From Harmothoe impar (lineage: Eukaryota; Annelida; Polychaeta; Phyllodocida; Polynoidae), in contig OX381716.1 of NCBI GenBank assembly GCA_947462335.1, positions 4,212,438 to 4,276,437 of the forward strand: DNA of 64,000 nt, in the 5' to 3' direction. The notes beneath the pieces were generated by a model. That model made no database searches, was not told the origin of the DNA, and worked only from the letters and a program-made list of their open reading frames with translations. The position numbers were made by a program, and so were the translations under genes. How positions within the stretch are numbered: position 1 is the stretch's first letter; each line of letters opens with the position of its first letter. Of this stretch, positions 42,844 through 54,700 are shown in pieces.

Positions 42844-44014
42844 TTATTGCAAAGACTGAGAGTTATTAATTTGGGTATTTTGGCTTCCACCAGCCACATG
42901 GTAGGTGATACTGTTGATGTGGAAGTGTACGTCACCGTGAATGACAGCCCCACCCAGGATTTGCGATTCTAGGCGCTGGAGACTTGCTCTCACTGTGGTT
43001 GGTACCGGAGGACTCGAACGCGACAGGTTGTTGGCTCCCTGGGTGCAAGCTGGCACCTCCACCGCTCTCGCTGGGGTAGGACATGGAGATTGCCGTGGTC
43101 CACGTGCTGAGACCGGGCGGCAAGCTGGAACCTCGACGGCTCTTGGTGGAGGGGAGGCGGCCAACGCTAGCGGAGCCGCACAGGCTGAGGACTGCCTGAC
43201 ACGCAGCTCTTCGCTGTAGTTTGTGATCCCTTCATCGTTCATTATATCTGAGAGGAGCTGCTGCTGAGGCATGGAGGTTGTTACATAGTTAACCACACTG
43301 TTCACATTCTTGTGGCCTGAAGCCTGGCATATCATCGTATCTGGCACACCAGCGTGGTACAGCCGAGACATCATGGTTTTTCTGATTGTGTGCCCTGCTA
43401 TCCGCCCTGACAGCTCACCGTCCGCAGCTATGTCGCCCATCAAGTTGCCGAGGGAGTTCTTTCCCATTTGCTGTACCATGTAGCAGACATCGTCATCTAG
43501 TGAACACTTTGGCTTTACTACAAGGAACAATGGAGAATACTCTTTACACATATCTACGGGTCGTTTAGCCAAATAGAGCTCCCATAACTTCAGTATGCAT
43601 CTTTCTGTGCCAGTCACCCACACCTTGGGAGGATATTGACGAGGCTCGTTGTCACCGTCCCTGGTCTTAGTCACCTTCTCATTCCACTCGATGTACCTGC
43701 GGCCGTCATCTCCTGTGAGTATTTCCAAGTCGCCAAGAAGGCATTGACGAGCCTCATGGCGAGCCCTCCAGCCATACGTTGTTCCCATAATGTAAAATAT
43801 GGTTCTCTGAAGAATGCAAGGGGTGGAGGCTCCGAGGGCTCCATTCCCCCAGCACTTCTGCAACTTGACGCTGTCCATTGGGATGCAGCGGTTAGGCTTA
43901 TTCCCCATGCCTTTCCCCTTCAATACTCCTTTTCTGGTCTTGAGCACACCTTTTGTGGACTGGAATTCAGTATGCTTCATGATGTCCCAAGGATAGCCTT
44001 CATCTCGGAGATGC
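42844..44014 (-). CDS. tyrosine recombinase, catalytic exon (DUF3504/Crypton type)
   Basis: The 3' exon begins after TTCCTTTTCAG (acceptor next to 44014) and runs to TAA at 42844-42846. It reads on from the previous exon as AIAR|HLRDEGYPW. The catalytic set of tyrosine recombinases is visible: Arg in TTYGWRARHEA (near 43765), a Lys in WNEKVTK, H-x-x-R in GHTIRKTMMSRLYHAG (43390-43382), His in ASGHKNVNS (43312) and Tyr in VVNYVT (43285). A Ser/Pro/Ala-rich tail and a final VIHGDVHFHINS segment follow. These enzymes cut and rejoin DNA through a 3'-phosphotyrosine. The family is also domesticated in animals (KIAA1958, ZMYM and QRICH1 relatives), so a host gene is possible, but the setting inside a minisatellite favours an element. 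Confidence 0.85.
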
Positions 44015-44439
44015 CTGAAAAGGAACAAAAATGGTGAATATTAACATGCAGTCAATAGCCATCAACATGGAGTTCCACAGACGTGACACCCCACCACACA
44101 GGCCTGAAGCTATAGGCGTCAACTCCGCCAGCCCGCGCTGTCACCGTCCCGCTGTCATAACTTCATCAAAACACTTGAGTACTACATATTATACAGGTTT
44201 CCACTGTTCCCATATTAAAATATAGCGAAAAAAATCATTTCCAACCCAAGCCCGGTAAGAAATAATTAATTTTACACTGAAATCGAGCCTTTGTGACTTT
44301 GGGCCGAATCAAAACAAACCCGTGTCAGCGTCCATGTATCATCTGGGAAACTATGTATTTCAACCATTTTTACACCATATTAATCAATGGGAATAAGAAA
44401 TCCAGGTGTAAAACACAATAGGCAGCAATAAAATATTAG

Positions 44440-45145
44440 GTTTGGGGCCAGGCACCCCCCCGGAAGTATTTTACAGAATTTTTTCTAAGATGCTTTTTCA
44501 CTCCCAGCTCGCCCGGCGACCTATTTCTGTGCCAGCCATCCAAAAAGTCCCCTTACTGCACACTGCACTCCTAAATTTGACCAGAACTAAAGTGCCCATT
44601 TCGGGGGGTTAGGCCTATTTCTCAGATATGACACTTGCACAGAATCTAATATAGACCTTGAAATTATAGAAAAAAATATTTCCAGGAAAATGGGTCAATT
44701 TTTTTACTTCAGGGGGGGCGTTGGGGAATTTTGAATTCTGAGCACAACTTAAACTACACAGTACCGGTATGGACTCACAGACCAATATGACCAAAACTCA
44801 AGTGCCCATTTCGGGGGGTTAGGCCTATTTCTCAAATATGACACTTGCACACAATATAATATAGACCTTGAAATTATAGAAAAAAATATTTCCAGGAAAA
44901 TGGGTCAATTTTTTGCTTCAGGGGGGGTGTTGGGGAATTTTGAAATCTGAGCACAACTTAAACTACACAGTACCTGGCATGAACTCACAGACCAATATGA
45001 CCAAAACTCAAGTGCCCATTTCGGGGGGTTAGGCCTATTTCTCAAATATGACACTTGCACACAATCTAATATAGACCTTGAAATTATAGAAAAAAATATT
45101 TCCAGGAAAATGGGTCAATTTTTTACTTCAGGGGGGTGGGTGGTG
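44440..45145. repeat. ~210-bp tandem repeat in the recombinase intron, about 3 copies
   Basis: AGTGCCCATTTCGGGGGGTT recurs at about 44590, 44800 and 45011 (period 209-211). It is followed by AGGCCTATTTCTCA, TATAGACCTTGAAATTATAG and TTTCCAGGAAAATGGGTCAA. The units lie wholly within the intron between the exons at 44014 and 45173. Confidence 0.9.
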
Positions 45146-45172
45146 AATTTCACAAGATTCATTCATTTTTAC

Positions 45173-45387
45173 CTGGCTATTGCCCTATGATACGATGTCA
45201 ACGTATCAGGCTGGTATTCCACCTGCTCTTTGGGCAGTGTTGTAGGATCCACTCCTGGAGGAAGTTTCTTCTTTAGGGTCAGCAAAAAGTTCCCTATGTA
45301 GAAGTTCAATTTCTGGGGTGGTATGGTCTGTACATCTCTGGTTTCTTCGTATTTTTCTATCAGAAACTTCTTGAATCGTCTCATAAT
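45173..45387 (-). CDS. tyrosine recombinase, N-terminal DNA-binding exon
   Basis: A 215-base exon lies between the acceptor ATTTCATTTCAG (ends at 45388) and the donor GCCAG|GTAAAA (exon end 45173). It enters in phase 0 and leaves in phase 2, both matching its neighbours. It encodes MRRFKKFLIEKYEE...PDTLTSYHRAIAR, the helical core-binding region that precedes the catalytic domain in this recombinase family. Confidence 0.85.
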
Positions 45388-45551
45388 CTGAAATGAAATA
45401 AAGAATATAATGTTGGATATTATTATTTCAATATTTTTAATTAATATTCGTATAATATTTCAATATGATATTTTGATATTGTCTTGATATAACACTTTCT
45501 TAGTCTTTTGTGTACATATTCACATGCTTTTACTTATAATCAAATACTCAC

Positions 45552-46268
45552 CTGCTCAGTTTTTATCTTGGTATTTTTGTTCATGTGGTCTTTCTTGTAT
45601 TGCCTTAGGGACTCGTCGTTGACATCCATATCTCCAGGCAGCACTATGATTTGGTTGGTGACTGAGCTCCTCCCCTCTACCTGAGCTGCTGGAGCAGGTG
45701 GACAATCAACCTCCATAGGAACTTCAATACCAACATTTTCTGACGTTTCAACAAGTTGGTTTACAACAGGATTATCATTTCCTGACGTTTCTGCAAAAAT
45801 TGATGCCCCTGCTACGCCCTCAGGACCAAAATCAATGTCAGGGAACAAATTAAACTCGTCAGGCACTGACTCAGGCTCGTCAGGCACTGACTCAGGCTCG
45901 TCAGGCACTGACTCAAGCTCGGCAGGCACTGACTCAGGCTCGGCAGGCACAGACTTAGGATCGGCAGGCACTGACTCAGGCTCGTCAGGCACTGACTCAG
46001 GCTCGTCAGGCACTGACTCAGGCTCGTCAGGCACTGACTCAGGTTCGGCAGGCACTGACTCAGGCACTTCTTAGCTCATAAACGGCTCTAGATCATCACC
46101 AAGCAGCAACTCCATTAGACTCTCCTGATACTGCTCCTCGAGCAACTCTCCAAATATGCTCTCTGCTGCATCATGAATTCCTTCTGTGATGACTCCCGCA
46201 AGTATCACGATGTCCATCGGTATGTCTCTTTTACTTTTATCTTTCTTTTTCCCGTCAGAACTCGCCAT
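45552..46268 (-). CDS. tyrosine recombinase, first exon with 7-aa repeats and an in-frame stop
   Basis: From the ATG at 46268-46266 the frame reads MASSDGKKKDKSKRD, then an acidic segment ending EPFMS, then TAA at 46073-46071. The same frame continues at once with about ten copies of the heptad E-S-V-P-D-E-P (21-bp DNA repeats, 45850-46067), an acidic linker, and ends ...KIKTEQ at a perfect donor (CAG|GTGAGT, 45552). No splice site pair that would remove the stop is evident. The stop probably disables this copy, or translation starts later, for example at the Met opening the next exon. Confidence 0.65.
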
Positions 46269-46435
46269 TTTCACTAGCAAATCACTAGCAGCTTACTAGC
46301 AGACGACGATGTGCCGGAACTACGTTTGTTTACGTTTTTGTTTACGTCTTTTTGTTCATGTATTACTGCGCCCTCACCTCATTGGTCAGTTGAAACACGT
46401 GATCAAATGCTGCCTTCTGATTTGTCTAGAGCACC

Positions 46436-46471
46436 AAAAAACGTACCACACACCGGGGTGGTACGTTTTTT
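46436..46471. promoter_or_regulatory. 14-8-14 inverted repeat upstream of the recombinase
   Basis: AAAAAACGTACCAC (46436-46449) and GTGGTACGTTTTTT (46458-46471) are perfect inverted arms around an 8-bp spacer, ACACCGGG. Arms of 13-14 bp around an asymmetric 8-bp core is the layout of crossover sites used by some tyrosine recombinases (loxP, FRT). It sits ~165 bp upstream of the recombinase start and near the element end. GGTACGT also occurs near the left end at 42389. Function is inferred only. Confidence 0.5.
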
Positions 46472-46523
46472 AATGCTTAAACAAATAGAGGATCGTACTT
46501 ATAACGTTAGGTCTTGTAATAAA

Positions 46524-47115
46524 TTGTCCTTACTGGACGTGGCAGTATGTGGTGTGGTATGTGGTGTGGTATGCAGGCTGGAGTTGTGTACATTGTCCTT
46601 ACTGGGTGTGGCAGTATGTGGTGTGGTATGTATGCTGGAGTTGTGTACATTGTCCTTACTGCAGTATGTGGTGTGGTATGTATGCTGGAGTTGTGTACAT
46701 TGTCCTTACTGCAGTATGTGGTGTGGAATGCAGGCTGGAGTTGTGTACATTGTCCTTACTGGGTGTCGCAGTATGTTGTGTGGTATGTATGCTGGAGTTG
46801 TACACATTGTCCTTACTGGGTGTGGCAGTACGTGGTGTGGAATGCAGGCTGGAGTTGTATACATTGTCCTTACTGGGTGTGGCAGTATGTGGTGTGGTAT
46901 GTAGGCTGGAGTTGTATAGATTGTCTGGGTGTGGCAGTATGTGGTGTGGTATGCATGCTGGAGTTGTATACCTTGTCGTTATTGGGTGTGGCAGTATGTG
47001 GTGTGGTATGCATGCTGGAGTTGTATACATTGTCCTTACTGGGTGTGGCAGTATGTGGTGTGGTATGCAGGCTGGAGTTGTGTACATTGTCCTTACTGGA
47101 CGTGGCAGTATTTGG
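46524..47115. repeat. ~60-bp minisatellite, right block (about 10 copies)
   Basis: Same family and orientation as 42113-42366. It has deletion variants: some units lose the GGGTGTGG between ACTG and CAGTATGTGG, and one carries a GTGTGGTATGTG duplication. The array ends in a unit reading CAGTATTTGGGG. The open frames of 193-223 residues over it are artefacts. Confidence 0.95.
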
Positions 47116-47219
47116 GGTAGACCACCTTAAGGTGAGGCTTCTGGACAGCGTCTCAGGATATTGGAAACATGCGCTGCATCAGAACCGGCTCACTGAGCAG
47201 ACACATGTGCCTCTATAGG

Positions 47220-48190
47220 GATGTCACTGACGCCATTCTGTCCAACAGATGGCGCCATCTCTCATTGCAGAGATGAAGCAAATATGCAGCTTTATGACTT
47301 TGAGGATATTATGCTGGATGTTTTATTTAATACGTATACAGAATTTGTTTAAGCTCTGTATTTCCCCGACAGATTGAAATCGAAAGGCCCTGTATTTCGT
47401 TGAAACCCTTTTTAAATGTATTTGTCACATATTACAGGAGGAAAAGACAATTTATTAACCTGCATCGTCCCCCCTCACGTCCCAACACCGCCATGACACC
47501 TTGCTCGACTTCACTTCCGGTCTCTGCGCGCGCGTAATTTGGTTTCGCGAAAATATAGTCCCCCCCTGTTATGCACTATATAGTGGTTTTGGTGCAAATT
47601 AGGCCTAATTTACGATAAAAAATCATTAATTTATTAAAAAAGAAGACGATCAAATGATTATCCTCAACAAATTATTAAAAAGTAGGCTCGTTCACACCGT
47701 TCGATTTACGATCAAAAATTCCGCTAGGACCCGATATTGGCGCTACTGTTTCTCTATGGGAATTTTTTACGATCCAATTTTTCGCCGATCTATCAACTTA
47801 GAGAGGCTCAACCAAATGTTCTGGGGGGGTAGGGCCTAATTCAGCTATTGTACGTGTAAACATGGGATGTTTTGTAGTGCTTAGGCTTTGTTTCCATTGA
47901 AAATAATGTATTTTAACCCCCAAACGAAGCCGATGAAAAAAAAGTGTCATCGTCTCAATCGTAATATAGGTCACCGATCAGCTGATCGGGGCTAAATCTA
48001 AATCGCCGTAACGATACATTTTTTCGCCGATCCATCAAGTTAATAAGTCTCAACCAAATATTCTGGGGGGTTTTAGCCTAATTTATATATCGTACATCCA
48101 AATATGGGATCTGTTGTAGTGCTTAGGCGTTGTCTCAAGCTAAAATAATGTATTTTAACCCTCAAACGAACTCAATGGAAAAAAAAAGAT
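47220..48190. repeat. diverged ~270-bp tandem duplication and flanks
   Basis: Bases about 47780-47960 and 48020-48190 share CTCAACCAAAT..TCTGGGGGG, TTGTAGTGCTTAGGC and AATAATGTATTTTAACCC. A separate pair, 47218-47250 and 48775-48805, shares GGGATGTCA and GCCATTCTGT..CAACAGATG. No gene was found. Confidence 0.6.
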
Positions 48191-48412
48191 ATCGTCCATG
48201 ATCAACTTGCCAGCGGTTCAGCTCGGTGGTCTTGAACTTAAACTTGACCTAATTCTGGTGCTCTCCACGCAGATACTATGTATAGCTATACATAGATATA
48301 ATACTAAACCTCTGGTGGGAGAGTGGCGAAAGCGACGACCAGCCGATCTCGGCCACATTTTGATACACGTATTATGGGTGTTATGCGGATTATTCAAAAG
48401 CAACCAAAACGT

Positions 48413-48487
48413 CGTGCACGCTCCGGGAATCGAACCCGGGCCGCACACGCAAGAGGCGCGCTCGCTAACCACTTGACCATCTCGGAC
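48413..48487 (-). mobile_element. tRNA-like SINE head (Lys-CTT-like)
   Basis: On the minus strand the sequence has a Pol III A box (TGGTCAAGTGGTTAGCG) and B box (GGTTCGATTCC), and a perfect T-stem, CCGGG/CCCGG. An anticodon arm with loop CTCTTGC reads anticodon CTT. The acceptor stem pairs poorly, so this is not a functional tRNA. The tRNA-like part runs on into unrelated sequence down to about 48215, as in a tRNA-derived SINE. Confidence 0.6.
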
Positions 48488-48559
48488 AGGCCTGAAATGT
48501 GCAAGACAGTAGGGAGATTTCAACAGTGCCCTTTGACTTGCCGACCTTTGACCTTTTGA

Positions 48560-51500
48560 GAATCCCTACGCAATACCGGAAGTGAAGTTTTTGCGAAATA
48601 CGGAGGTTTGAGGAAATACGGGGGCTGGTTATTCACCTTTGAGGAAATCTGAGGCTCAGTACTGTACTCTACCCGACTTCATATTCAGCATTTCCATTTA
48701 AAAATAAAAATTGTTATCCACACAGTGGAGGGTAAAAGTCTTGTTTGCTAACTTATGCAGCTGACTATCTAATGGGATGTCATCAATGCCATTCTGTAGC
48801 AACAGATGACGCTACACCCCAACGTCAATGACTACTGTCTATGGCTAAAGCAATTATTATGGTATTACCAGTCAGACAGGAACATATAAAAGGGTGTGGT
48901 GGTCAATAGGGGTTGAGCATAACTGTACAGCTTCATGTTCTTAAGCATATTATTGCTGGATGTATTCTGTGATAAAATTCTTCAATTGTTATCCACCTAT
49001 ATGTATTTTAACTTATGCAGTTAAATCTGAGTCAGGACAAAAGCCAGCTAGGAGATTGATTACTCTGCCAGGGAACCCTCCACTTTCCCCAATATCACAG
49101 ACAGAACCAAAGTTACTGAAGTGGAAGCATGCTGAGTGTGTATGAGATGTGTATGGGATGCTCATGGAACCCCCTCCTTGGAATATTGGTGCTCTGCAAT
49201 ATAGGATATTAGATGTATATAAACTGCTTACTTATTAATTTTAGTCACAATATAAACTAGCTAAGGCAGTTCCTCTGCTGGAAACCCCATCACCCAGAAA
49301 GGCCTCCTAATCAAAATCTCTGCTGAAGAATGAGCAATATCAAGGACAGCACCAGAGGCGCTGAAGTAGAAGCATGCTGAGTGTGTATGGCACAACCCCT
49401 TTTCGGGATATTGCTGCCCTGCAATATAGGATATGTACTTAAAAATTGTTTCTTTCTTCAAATAGTATTCTCCCTTCATGTTAGGTAACAAATTTACAAT
49501 AATTTCAAGGGAAAGATATATATCCATAAGGAAAAAGCCTATAGGTATATTCCTTACTTTCCACAAAAATCAGACCCCTTTGGTTTTCCTTATTTCATTT
49601 GTTTCAGTGATAATCAAAGGGTTGGACACTTTGCAGTCCCTTACCACACATATCTGCTGTTGACTGTTAGGCACATTGGGAGGCAGTAGACTTTCTAATC
49701 CTGTAAGTTGATCATGCTCATCAGCTGCACTTGTTTACATAACAGGGCAGTAAAGGCAGGATTGTGTAAGGACCAGGGCCCAGGAGTGTATTAGTGTCTC
49801 TGTGTTAGCTCTATGTTAGCTGCTACAGAGGGTCCCAGGAGAGCTCTATATCAACTGGTACAGAGAGGTACCCCATGAAGCTCAACTTTCCCCTCAGCAG
49901 AAGTACACCCAGCAGGAGGCTTCTAACAAGCTGTCCAATCACTCTGAACCAGTGGCAGTGATACCCCATTAGTAACACAGAGGGCCTATTGTAGTTTGTC
50001 CGAAATCAAGAGGGTATTTATCCTGGAGCCTCAAGATGTATCATTTACACCTGAATATTCTCATTTCTTTGAGTAGAAATAGCAGAGAAGAGAGTCAGAA
50101 ATTATCCCAAGGAAATATTGCTCAGTACCTAGCTTATGCATGGAAACTTACAGAAGACACCACTGACTACATCTCACATGCTCAATGACAATCTTTCCCA
50201 CTGCATGGGTCTATACACCTGCAATGACCTACCAGGCATGTCAGAGTTCCGTGAAACCCTGATTCCAGCTTAACACTTACAGATTACGGGTCCACATACC
50301 TATAACAGAACAATGACTTTCTAGGTATGTCTTAGTTACTTAATACCAGCTAGAGAATATCAGTGAGAAGGTATGCCGCATAGTTGGGGGGAAGGGCCTC
50401 CACTCTGAGTGAGTGCCTAGAACCCCAAGGACAGGGAATGTACCACATGCCCTGGAATCCTAGAAGGCCATGAGTCAAGTAGCAGCGGTCGGGGATCCTT
50501 ACAACAATAACCATTAGTCAGGTCTGCAGCTGTCCCTGCCACGTGAGTACACTGGGTGTAGCCTGGTCATGGATAGTACAACACAACCATATTGTACTGG
50601 GTGTAGCCTTGTCATGAATAGTACAACACAACCATATTGCACTTGGCTCTATACTGTATTATATGCCTGATACAGCCCTGTCCGTGTATGTATGCCTTTG
50701 CACTCTATGGGTGTATAATGTGTAAAAGTAGCTGAAACATTCAGATTTATAATATTTAGATTATAAACCATTTTATTAAAAAAAACACTGAACATGATAC
50801 GTTTGCATTGGTCTCTGGATTCTTGGTCTAAGTAAACTTGATGCCAAGGTCCAACTTGCTAGTGCCAATTTATCACTATATCAATTAGGAATCACTGGCT
50901 AAAGAGATCATACCACCAAATAAAGCCAAAGAATCAAATGCAGCCTTTTCTTTTGCTGAATATGGATAAGATATCTCTGACCCGCCCCTCTAGCTCAACA
51001 TGATGGACCTGCAAGCTGCTCCCCCTTACTCTCCAAGGACATGCGCCTTAACACTGTCCATGGAGATATATCACCCAAGCCTCTGCTGGGAGAGCAGAAA
51101 GCTAATTCACTGGGCATGAGGATAGCAAGCAGACCTAGTATATATATGTCTCAGTTAGCTCTGGGCATTAGTTCCCAGGCAACAGGAACAGTGGCACCCA
51201 AGAGACCTCTTGTAATGAAACTTGGTTCTCTGTTTTTCTTAGACTACACTTATGTAGTAAATTATGATGTAACATGCAACTTGAGGTCCCCTGCTATTGT
51301 ATAGACATGTATACTGAAAAATGCTGTGTTGGACAATAATGGATGACAATGAGGAGGTACAGTTTTCCTCAATACATGTTAGTCTACGAGTAATGACCCC
51401 TGGCTGCCATGTTTAAAGGAATTCTACTGAATTTTGGTCGGGCTGCAGAAATTGTGGGCAACTTCTTTGATTGAAAATTGTTTCTCGCATAATTTTAAAA

Positions 51501-51620
51501 GGAGTTGTAATAAAAGCTGCCATAAGAAAATCATGAGACATCTTGGTGGTATTACAAATTAGGGATTGTTACATGTCCCACCTGTGAAGTGAAGTCACTA
51601 TCAATAATCAAGGGAATGAG
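48560..51620. other. non-coding stretch
   Basis: Small duplications only. AAGCATGCTGAGTGTGTATG occurs at 49126 and 49370. At 50551-50640, GGGTGTAGCC and AGTACAACACAACCATATT repeat about 50 bases apart. Nothing protein-like was seen. Confidence 0.4.
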
Positions 51621-51622
51621 GG

Positions 51623-51780
51623 GATTGATTGATTGATTGATTGATTATTCCTTTATTTATCCTGTCAAACAGTGGAGCCAGGCCCCGTTAGCGAATGGCA
51701 GTTCATGTTGTAGCATATAGAATATGTTACATATAGTTGCCTTAAAGGCTAGTTATACATTTACATTTCTTATAATAATA
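51623..51780 (-). mobile_element. LINE 3'-tail fragment with (AATC)n end
   Basis: The plus strand shows (GATT)6 at 51623-51646, followed by ATTCCTTTATTTATCCTGTC. On the minus strand this reads AATAAAGGAAT followed by (AATC)n, the usual 3' end of CR1/L2-type LINE copies. A similar end (GATTGATTTTATTTTATTTA) lies at about 60623-60645. No RT sequence remains. Confidence 0.45.
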
Positions 51781-51789
51781 TAATATGGT

Positions 51790-54700
51790 ATTTTGAGGAC
51801 CCATACCCACGTTAGTGGGATTTGAGCCCCGAATACACCATTCTCCCATGATGTTATATGGGGAAAAAATAGAGATCATTTCTCTATAATACAAGCAGAA
51901 TAATTATCTAGTTAGGCTGATGTTATATGCCTATAGGATGATGTTATTTCCTTTGTTGGATGATGTTATTTCCAAACGATGTGGGATGATGGTATTTCCC
52001 ACGGACTGATGGTATTGTCCAATTTTGAGTATGAACTTTTTATGAGAAATTTCTTCCTAAGCTTAGATGATGGGGTAGGGGGTGTGAGTGAAGAGAAACA
52101 AAATAACATTTTACAGTTTTATGGGGGGGGGGCCCAAACGATCCTTGAACCTTTTCTTGACATGATTAAAAACAAAACATGTAAGAAGCATTGTTTAAAA
52201 AACTTCCTAAGAGAATCAATGTGTGGCTAGTTCTAATATGCCCACATCTGTAAGAAATGACTAGAGCATTTAAGTAAATATTGACACTGGGGTTTACAGA
52301 TTGTGAGTTGTCCTTTTCTGGCTGCTCTGACTACTGCCAATATAAATTGTCAGTAAATCACATAACCAAGGCCCTGAACCTTGGCCCTCACCAGACTGCA
52401 GTGAACTCATGACCCCAGGCACCACAGCCTCCTTCTGATAAACTGTCGCTGGCCACACCTCATAGTGATAAAGTGGGTTGTGCTGAATAAATAGTGTAGA
52501 GTGGTCGGCAGGATATGAGCTGTAGGGGAGTGGTCATTGAGTGGTCAATGAAATTGATTACAACCTGCCTGCCAAAGCCCCTAAAAATGGTCCACCTCTC
52601 CTCTCTAGTGTAGCAGTATTTACAGTGGTCTAATTATTTTTTGTATATAATTATCACCATGATTAAATAATTATAAAGGTACCAGTACTAAAGGTTAGAC
52701 TAAAGGTTTCATACTAATTCATTTCTGCCTGCTAGCTGTGACTCAGGCCAAGGTCAAGGTTGGTCTAATTCACCAGACCATAACATCCATCATTGTTAGA
52801 ACCATACCCTGAACTTTTCATATTGTTTACGGCACTCCCCCTGCCCATGATAGATGACCACTATAACCCATGTATCCAAAAACCATAACACAAATTATTA
52901 TTTTGATTGCCTTCAGCAGATCCCTCTGGGCCAGCTTAGAGTCAGTTCTGCAGACTTTATCAGACTGGGGTTTGTGCCCTGGTGGTGTTAAGGAGAACTG
53001 TGATGGATGGAGCCTCATTGATTCCTCGTTTTCAGGGTGAGAGAAAAAGGGGCCACTTTCATAGTAGTATATAGACTGACGGTATTAAATCATGGGGTAA
53101 GCAACTCTTAACCTCACTTAGGTATGAGCCATTGCAATCTATCAACTGTACATGGCCTTCAGCTCGTATGACATCATACGAGATTATAGGGTGAAGGTCA
53201 TCACTCATGGTTTCTAATACATTGATTTACATATCAACCTGCTATAAAGATGGTGTACAATCTCTTTAATGTTGTCATTTATAAGCAATTAAAAAAAATT
53301 GCATAATTCTCTCATCTCTTCATATCTCTTTCATTTTTCCTGTAACAATGTATGAGCTAATATAAATACATTGTTTATCAACCTGATGAAATCACAAAAA
53401 TAAGCCTGATATTAAAATCATTTATACATCAGAAGGTGTTTGTCATGATACGAATCCACAAAACGATCATCAAAACCAGAAGTGATAGAATGTCTGCTTG
53501 GAGAGTGAAGTAGCTATGTCAGCATAGTTTATCAAAAATTTATCACATTTACATTAAAATGTTGTGGTGTTATATAGCTCTATTACAAAGGTTTAATACT
53601 CAGAGGTATCATGATGGATGGAGTCGCTTCTTCTATAAACTGTATGTAATGGTGCAGCCTTAAGGTGTAAATCTCTGTGTGAAATGGCACTTAGTGTAGA
53701 TTTATGAATGTAATAAACCTGGCCTCCCCTCTCTGCTAACTATGATGCCTCAATGGAGATCTGACAGTACTGGTTGATAGAAATAGAATCACCCCTTAGA
53801 CAAATCATCAGTCATCTGGGAGGTGCTTACATGGAAGCCACCCTTATATGTGGTAAGACAACTGACCCCTGGACAAAATAACATTAAGCAATCAAAGCCA
53901 GTATGTGGGGAAACTAATAACCTTGTAATTGGTGTTGATAAAATACACAGACTTGATGTATAGATCCATACATTAATAGGCAGATGGCACCTAACTCACA
54001 TGATTGCACCGATAAACGTTTAAAGTGAGTCTTAATGAAATCTTACTGAAGTCTTTCTTATTTTGTGATTTTACCCTTAGGGAAGCAAAGAACTTTGATA
54101 CATTAATGCCATTTGTCCTAAAAAAGTCAGCCCTTTTGATGCATCATACTGACATTACAGGAGAAAATCAGCCACATGTATGCATCTTTTGTTCTGTCAG
54201 CTCTAGATCAATTCTCCAATTAATTGGGGTTTACCTCTTACCAATAGATTACTTTGTTTTTCTGAGTAGCACCGTCTAATTTACTTCTTTCAATTCATTA
54301 AGACTCAATCAGCTGTATCGTGGGAGAAAATTTAGCTAATTAATTTCCATCCTTCACATCAAAGTGACATGGTAAGGCCTACATCATCTAGGGTTGTGAC
54401 AGTGCTGTTTTAATTGCGAGGTTCAATCTTGACATAAATTACGGATAGTTTAACAGGACCAGTATGATTAAGCCTAAAGCGCTCTCATGGACTGCTCATT
54501 AAATATCAAATCAGGTTTGCCATTACCAGCTCATGGCGATCACAATTTGAGTGTATTGTCCAGATTTAAATAGTCAATCAGAGGGATGATTATCTTTGTT
54601 GGCTCCTAGGTTTGAATTTCAAATCCCATTTCAATTTTGCATCACATGTTGAAATAACTAACGAGATATTGTATCAGCCAATGCAGGGTTTAGTACCATA

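Larger units (their letters stand above)
42367..46523 (-). mobile_element. Crypton-like tyrosine recombinase element
   Basis: About 4.1 kb interrupts a minisatellite: the array stops at ...GTTGTATACAT and resumes at TTGTCCTTACTGG. The insert carries a tyrosine recombinase gene on the minus strand. TTTATTAC..AAGACC at 42424-42439 and its complement at 46508-46523 form a possible 14-nt terminal inverted repeat with a 2-nt gap. The right copy abuts the array exactly; the left copy lies 57 bp inside. Cryptons move by tyrosine recombinases, usually without such repeats, so the boundaries are tentative. Confidence 0.65.

Noticed and set aside
42034..47218. ORFs of 99-223 aa rich in Cys, Trp and Tyr on both strands (42034-42461, 46547-47218)
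   Set aside because: They are products of the ~60-bp minisatellite; similar frames exist on both strands.
48413..48487. Functional tRNA-Lys(CTT)
   Set aside because: The acceptor stem does not pair, so it is called a tRNA-like SINE head instead.
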